DNA of 21,295 bases, from contig JASAMV010003250.1 in NCBI GenBank assembly GCA_030248065.1, positions 1-21,295 of the forward strand, read 5' to 3'. Source of the stretch: Rhynchonema sp. JSB1_4. Its lineage: Eukaryota; Nematoda; Chromadorea; Monhysterida; Xyalidae. Below the pieces are notes generated by a model that had not been told where the DNA came from, did not search any database, and saw nothing but the letters and a program-made list of their open reading frames with translations. Both the position numbers and the translations under genes were made by a program. Of this stretch, positions 15,458-21,295 are shown one piece after another (the first letter of the stretch is position 1; every line of letters starts with the position of its first letter).

Positions 15458-18400
15458 ATGGGCGACGTTTTTGCGAGAAATTTCAAGAAACAAACCGTTC
15501 GGGCAAAAGAAAAGGTTGGTTATTTCGGCGTTATATTCATCCACCCCAGTAACGTTTGTGATGGTCGGGAGATTTACAGCGATTTTATTGTGGATTATGC
15601 TGTTTACAGAACGTACAACACTTTGCCTTCGCCACGCAGTTCTAATCGAGTTCCGCGGTTAAGGGCGGGCTTAAATCCGGAAATCGGAATCCGGAAATAT
15701 TGTCGGAAAACGCATTACTTGTGCATGTAAATTCTTGCGTTTTCCGGAAATATTGCCGGAACCCAGAAAAGAAATGAATGAAACACATTGCGCAGCATGA
15801 GAGCCTTCAAAAGCCTGCACTACACCAGTTGTAGTGGTGTCGTCAAGAGAACACGTCGAAAATTACCCATTGGGAAAAGCTAGCTCGCCCAACATACATG
15901 TACAAAACAGTGTTTCATTGCCGATGCAAGCGATTTTTGACATTTAGACTTGTCAGTCTTGGTGCTTCTCGAGGTCAAAAAGTCATTTGTTAGGGGGTGC
16001 TTGTTCCCAAAGTGAAAAATTTCCCATACCCCGGGGTCGGGGCAACACCAATCCCCCCAACGACGCCACTGATCGGTTCTGAGCTCGTTCTTCTTAACCA
16101 AGTGAACTGGGTTAGAACTGCGTGGTGTTTACGGGGGTTTAACGTGTATACTTTTTTCAAGCCAGTGTTTGAAGACTTCCCAAGTTTCAGTTGCTCGAGA
16201 GTTTTGGACGAACCGATCGTACAACAGATGAAGCGTTCGATGACCAGTATGCGAACTTTGTCAGACAACAAGTTCGTTTTGAACTATTCAGCCTCACAAT
16301 GTCGAAAGCAGCAAAAAAACTTAAAATTTAGGCTGCGGCTGAACGGCTGGCGAAACAACTGCGAAACTACATGACTTGTGTCAAAGGTTTGTTTCCAACT
16401 ACAAAAAACTGAAACAATTTATTCGTTTTGGGGTACCGTGGTACCTATCGCTTGCAGTGTAGTGGCAGGCAAATGGTTGCAAGGTACCCTTGGGGGGATG
16501 GATCCAGATGGTTGCAATTATACTGCAAATTTGGCCGAAATATTGGTACTTTTTTGCATTTTGGCCGAAAATTTGCCTAAAATACCTATTATATGGAGGT
16601 TTGCGCGCGGAGCGCGCGATTTTTGGGGTTTTGAGGTTGAAAAACACCCATTTTTGCCTATAAAAGCCATAAATTGATGGTTGCAAGGTACCTACCCTTC
16701 CCCATCCCCCCAAAAGGTGGTACGTTGCAAGGTACCTACTCCTTAGGGGGGAATCCCCCCAGCCACTACACTGATCGCTTGTAAATTTTACACATTTCCC
16801 CTTTCAGCCATGTGCCAAGCATCCAAATCGCTCAACGACGTGATGCGCGAAGTGTACGAACCTGCCTGGCCGGGCAAGGAGCACGTGCAGGCGATGACTC
16901 AGGTGGGAGGTGCACTGCCCCATCCAGTGAGAAATCCACTCGCTCGAACGTTTTTTCTCCTGAGATTCGTATTGTATAGCCAGATGGAGTCAAATCACAA
17001 AAAATTGGTGCGCCAAAAAATGGGTGTTTTGCGAAGGCAAACGCCGTTCTAGATTTGTGGTAAACTCAAGACCGCCAGGCCATTAAATGGAACCGTCTGT
17101 TTTTGGTTCAAAACTAGATGTTGGGTGTCGGGTATTATTAGAACTGTCGAGTGTCGGCTTTTTTTCTCAGATGTCGGGTATCGGTACTTCCAGATGTCAG
17201 CTGTCCAGTACTCCGGTACCCCCCCCCCCCCGACCTCAAACCCTAATGGTGATAGTGGATCAACGATTGAACCGTGCGTTTCGCAAGATTGTGGTCCTAA
17301 TTTTTTCAGTCGATCGATTTGCTTTGGGACGATTACTACGAAAAACTGCTTGATCAGGCGGTCAATCCGATCACCGCTTATGCAGCACAGTTTGGAGAAA
17401 TAAAAGTTAGTTTGGGACCTGAACCAGTTTATGGACTACAAACGTGTAACTGGCGTTCTGCGATCTATATCTCATGATAATTTTGTCAAATTCAGGTTCG
17501 AATTGAGAAACGTGGCCGCAAATTGCTCGATTACGACGCAGCCCGGCACGCGATGTTGCAGCTGCAGACGGCCAATAAGAAACCAGATGATCCAAAGATT
17601 GTCAAGGTCAGTCACACAAAAGGTATCCTCGCTGTGTCGGTTCAGCAACATATAATGTATCGAAGATTTGTTTGGCGTATTCTATGTCAAAAACATATAG
17701 GCTGCCGAGCAACTGTCTTCCACCCAAGGTCTCTACACTCAACTGAACACGGAACTAATGGAAGAATTGCCGACACTTTATGACAAGTTTGTTTCGTTTT
17801 CTTGTAAAATTTATTTTCGGTGCAGTGACAGAGTGCGTGACATAATTGTGGCGATTATCATTTGTTGGTATTTTTGTAAAATCGAGCTGTTCTCGCACGT
17901 TGCAGACGCATCAAACGTTATGCACAAGCGTTCAACGCCACCTATTCGCTCACTGCCCAATTCACACGTGATACATCAAAGGTGCGCACAGTTTGTGAAC
18001 AACTCCCAGTTTCTTAAAATAAATAATGACGTCACGCGTATTGTCAGATATCGTCGGATCTCGCGGGCATCGTCGACGAGCTGGGTTTGGTGGCCGACCA
18101 ATACAAAGTCACACGGCCGCCACCCAGCCAATTGCCGATGATCGCAGCCAGCAGTCCGCCCAGCAAGCGACCAATCAGCGCGCCGCAGCCGCACAGTCCG
18201 ACCAATCAGCTCACAGCTGCTGTTGTTGCTGATGCGAGACTCAACAAATCGGTGGACTCGAATGCAGTGCACTCGGACGGACAGGAGGGAACATCGAGTC
18301 CAGGTGGGCAGATGTTGATGTTGGATTGTGTTTATGTTTGTGTGCTCTGTGAAACATCAGTTGTGCTGTGACTATTGTATGCTTCGAATGGATAAGCTGA

Positions 18401-21042
18401 TTCTTTTCCACGTGATGTGTGTCGGTTGTATGTGCAGTTGAAAAGGGAACACAACATTATGCACTGTTGGTTGCACAGATCATGTCTGCGAGTCTGTCGC
18501 AAGCAAAGTGTCACACCCACATACAGCCCTGCCCAATGATAACACAACGTACACAGGCACCTACCAATCTAATCCAGCAAGAATGTCTTTTTTCTGTTCA
18601 CACCGAGTGAGCCAACCAGCTGATAACCAACTCTTGCGCGCAACACGCGCAGACTGGTTGGAGCGTTGAGCTAAGCTGCGTTCTCTCTACTTTTGCATTC
18701 GTTCACGTGTATTGACAGGTTGTCCACTGGTGCGCATAGGGGTGTTTTTATCCCGACAAAGATTATGCTCTTGTCGTAACTCGTATGTTGGATGGACGTA
18801 CGCTGTATCCAAAGCTGTGTGGATGGATTCAAATCTCTGGGTACAGAAGACAGACGGTGCTGAAATTCCTCAGATATCGTATGATTCGCACCGTACCCAA
18901 CAAAGTGCTGTAGATTGAGCCGTTTGTACCGTATTGTAACACATGATAGCGTTGCGTAGCACACATATGTGAGAAGTTGACTTTGCGGTATACAACCAGA
19001 GAGGCCCTCTATCCATAGTGCGTGTACACAACGACTACCAGGTATTTCTATGCACCCGCACGCGCGTTCTGTGTCGGTGATCAGATCGGATTGGACTGGT
19101 AGTATCTTCGGGGAACGTTGCTTGCTGCAACCAAATAGCCTGCGATATGAGGGGTTGACTTTTGGACTGCACCTACGACCTACCTACATTCGTTTATGCA
19201 CTTGTGCTACCAGTGCCCCATCTTTGTACGCATTCTGAATATTTTATCGTGCGTCTTTCGCTTTCATAAATGTTCCTCCACTCCACTGCGTGGCGTAAAG
19301 TTGCTCGGTAGCAAAGCTAATGCGCCTAATACGTTGTAGAGCACTTTGCTGAGCTCCTCTCACAATCATTCAGTGCTGTTACTCCACGATAATAAGGCAC
19401 ATTGAGTATGTAGCTGTTCATTTGTTATTGCACTGTTGACTGTAACGTCGAAAAACGTTGTCGTTTTGCACTTGCGGGGCGAAGGTTTCTGTTTTCTGGG
19501 TGGGGGGCTTGTTGGCTTGGTTGATAGTAGTATATCATGATGATGACAACACTACTGGGGACGGGATGCTGGAAAACACTCGGTAAATAACGCAGAAGGT
19601 GCGGCAAATGGCAAATTGTCGACAGTAGCATGGCAGCAGCAGTGTGGCGCGTCATTGTCACAAATGCGTGGTGCATGGTCGTTTGGTCGTGAGCCTGAAT
19701 GGTCTTGATCTGTTGAACCCAAACCCACCAGAATGTATTATTGCGAATAATAACGATAACAGCTGGTGTTGGTGTGTGCTGATCATGAGAAAAAATTGAA
19801 ATCAAATGTGCGTATCTAATTTGTTGGGGTGGTAGTCGCCTGGAAGTGATTGTCCGTTTTGTGGACTTGACGTTCGTCGTGTTGGATTGCGGCCGCAGTG
19901 CGTTCTTGCGCAAGCCAAATTCACCACATGAATGGTCGGTTGCTTACGTTTGCAAGTTGTGTGCAACTACACTAATTCGTTTATCAAATGTCTCCATTTT
20001 TCAAAATATATACTGGAGATTGAAGAACTAAATTTTCGTATAATAAATCTGTTTGCTTGTTTGTGACAGCACCGTGCCGTGTGTATCATAGCTATCGTTA
20101 AATTATCGTTTGCAGCACCAAATTTTTACGAAGCTCTATGATACATGTAAAACGAAATAAACAAGTGTTTGGCAAGATGGGACCAGAACCAGTTGTTTGT
20201 GTTCTATGTAATCATTATTTTTGCGGTATTGTGTACCTGCTAGTGCTAGCACAACGGTTGCATCTTACCGCCAACAAAACAAACCGAAATCAACTACCCC
20301 ACGTACATAATAGCGCTGAGATAACTCCGCGCCTGACTGGGCTGCCATTATGTTGTGTCTCGAAGACAAAAATGTGGTTTTATGAGCAGTTTTTGGTGTA
20401 TAACATCATCTAACATTACACATATTGTGCTGGGAAGACATATAGATAACCAACCAAACCAACTTGGCTTGGTTTTTTTACGTTGCGCGTGTGTGGGACA
20501 TTCTTTTGGTTGCATACTCTGCTGGGCACATCAGCGTAAAAAATGGGTTAACTCGAATTTATGGCTACTCTGGCTGACTAGGGAAGTTATGTGCGCTAAT
20601 TGTGCGCTGTCTTTCTGTGGGTTTCGACTGGCTCATTGAACATACAGATACAGACCTAAGCTGAAAGGGCGAAAGTGATGAAAAGAGGATAACATTCATC
20701 TTTTTCTCTTCCTTTTCTGCCGCAGTTTCTGTGCATCGAATTTGATTGATTGGTTTGGCTAGCGGATTTGGCGTTTGTCGCGACGCATTTAGTGGCTGAC
20801 TGGCTGCATGGGTTTCGACCTTTTTATGTTTTTTTGCAAAGAAATGGTCGGGGACTACGTACGACTACTTGAATTGAAATGCAATATTATAGTGTGTCGA
20901 TTTATTTTTGCATAGATTTGCGCCATATGAAGGATACCTGAATATAAAATGGAAGGTAAAGCGTATAATCTATAAAAACGCCGTTTCCTTTTCAGAACCA
21001 CAACGGTCACCGGTTGCTGGCGGCGCTGGTGCCGTTTACCCG
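15458..21042 (+). CDS. amph-1: Amphiphysin/BIN protein, BAR domain and linker (3' part outside window)
   Basis: Amphiphysins bind and bend membranes through an N-terminal BAR domain in endocytosis, recycling and muscle T-tubules. Ten exons: 15458-15514, 16191-16271, 16332-16386, 16808-16902, 17310-17405, 17496-17606, 17701-17786, 17906-17981, 18048-18303 and 20996-21042, about 320 residues, all in phase. Landmarks: MGDVFARNFKKQTVRAKEK (amphipathic N-terminal helix, residues 1-19), LLESFGRTDRTTDEAFDDQY (20-39), ASKSLNDVMREVYEPAWPG (69-87), DLLWDDYYEKLLDQA (from 99), EKRGRKLLDYDAARHAMLQL (132-151), MEELPTLYDKR (to 195). These follow the BIN1/amphiphysin order without gaps. After residue 240 comes a Pro/Ser-rich linker (TRPPPSQLP, SSPPSKRPISAPQPHSPT). 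Exon 10 (EPQRSPVAGGAGAVYP) is less certain. The family's C-terminal SH3 domain is expected beyond 21295. Intron 3 carries a MITE; intron 9 is 2.7 kb, the others 60-680 nt. Confidence 0.9.
15985..16071. mobile_element. Possible hAT-like element end in amphiphysin intron 1
   Basis: Ends (reverse complement from 16071) CAGTGGCGTCGTTGGGGGG followed by GC-rich sequence and CACTTTGGGAACAAGC. This looks like a hAT terminus with a G-run. A partner end may be CAGTTGTAGTGGTGTCG at 15826, but no matching 8-bp duplication is seen, so this may be a fragment. Confidence 0.35.
16455..16773. mobile_element. hAT-like MITE in amphiphysin intron 3
   Basis: The ends CAGTGTAGTGGC and an exact reverse complement GCCACTACACTG are flanked by the perfect 8-bp duplication ATCGCTTG at 16447-16454 and 16774-16781. 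Subterminal GGTTGCAAGGTACC repeats are on both sides. The GC hairpin GCGCGCGGAGCGCGC is at 16603-16617. Removing it leaves a 94-nt intron, in the size range of the neighbours. It lies 34 bases before the exon 4 acceptor. Confidence 0.92.
18304..20995 (+). other. Amphiphysin intron 9, 2.7 kb
   Basis: Bounded by donor GTGGGC after exon 9 and acceptor TTTCAG before exon 10. Several 60-160 codon ORFs occur on both strands without recognisable motifs; one at 18719-18916 follows a GACAG acceptor but has no amphiphysin-like sequence. Further alternative linker exons cannot be excluded. A small imperfect hairpin (CCAACCAG at 18612, CTGGTTGG at 18654, with TGCGCG/CGCGCA inside) is the only structure noted. 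Confidence 0.55.
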
Positions 21043-21295
21043 GTAAGATATGGTCATACATAAACGATAAAAAAACATGTGAACCGTGCTCGGCTTATAA
21101 GAAGCACACCATAACGACACTGTCGTGATGGTGGCGGGCATTCTCAATGGAGTGGAAGACGAGGAAAAGAAACGCGACAGCAAGACTGATGGTTGGTCTG
21201 GACTGGTATAAATTGGTGATCGGTGATTTCATGACCTTCACACGACTTTTTGTGTCCGAAAATATTCGAGATTTACAGCTGCCAGATTTTCATCA
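21043..21295 (+). other. Start of amphiphysin intron 10
   Basis: Begins with GTAAGA after exon 10. No further exon with SH3 sequence is visible before the window ends. Confidence 0.45.

Noticed and set aside
15870..15895. GGGAAAAGCTAGCTCGCC in amphiphysin intron 1 as another L-family copy
   Set aside because: Only about 12 bases match the L terminus; no partner end or telomere-like core is present.
18612..18661. Hairpin resembling a tRNA-like or small RNA gene
   Set aside because: The stem is short (8 + 6 pairs), there is no B-box-like GTTCGANTC, and the loop arrangement does not fit a tRNA.
18719..18916. Possible extra amphiphysin exon after a GACAG acceptor
   Set aside because: The reading has no similarity to the linker, clathrin-binding or SH3 parts of amphiphysins and runs to a stop without a clear donor.
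19425..19913. 162-codon minus-strand ORF in amphiphysin intron 9
   Set aside because: His/Pro/Thr-rich without motif, signal peptide or splice support; expected by chance in a 2.7-kb intron.

Overview
The window looks like a piece of a nematode genome. It holds intron-rich genes with short introns and TTTCAG/TTGCAG-type acceptors, and degenerate arrays of TTAGGC, the nematode telomere hexamer, inside repeats. A TTTTCAG acceptor also lies 8 bases before the likely start codon of the amphiphysin gene, as expected for spliced-leader addition. The species cannot be named from the sequence. There is no sign of bacterial or plasmid organisation.

Four multi-exon genes can be rebuilt. (1) A small secreted protein of unknown family runs leftwards from 504 to about 6. 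(2) A SAP30 homologue (Sin3/HDAC co-repressor subunit) is at 1240-2627, head-to-head with the first gene. (3) An eight-exon gene runs leftwards from 5814 to 3037, convergent with SAP30; its predicted 419-residue product has three diverged copies of an OB-fold-like (cold-shock/S1-like) unit. (4) The 5' part of an amphiphysin/BIN gene is at 15458-21042 on the + strand: the whole BAR domain in nine exons plus one later linker exon. Its expected SH3 domain would lie beyond the window. The four genes have no evident functional link.

Between genes 3 and 4 (about 6.0-15.2 kb) lies a dense graveyard of short non-autonomous DNA transposons. Nine hAT-like MITEs in the window can be delimited to the base by CAGTG-type inverted ends and perfect 8-bp target-site duplications. 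Several are nested up to four deep, and internal paralogous empty sites confirm two of the insertions. Two further MITEs with TA duplications, three copies of a CCGTAAAAACC-ended element and two families carrying telomere-like arrays are also present. Two of the hAT MITEs sit inside introns: the last intron of gene 3 and intron 3 of amphiphysin.

The most striking pattern is the shared plan of the hAT MITEs. They have a CAGTG terminus, then a long G-run, then a family-specific tandem subterminal repeat (usually with a GTAC core), then usually a central GC-only hairpin (CGCGCGC-NNN-GCGCGCG type) in an A/T-rich core. No transposase gene was found. The interval 9.6-12.4 kb holds only decayed coding-like fragments and MITEs.
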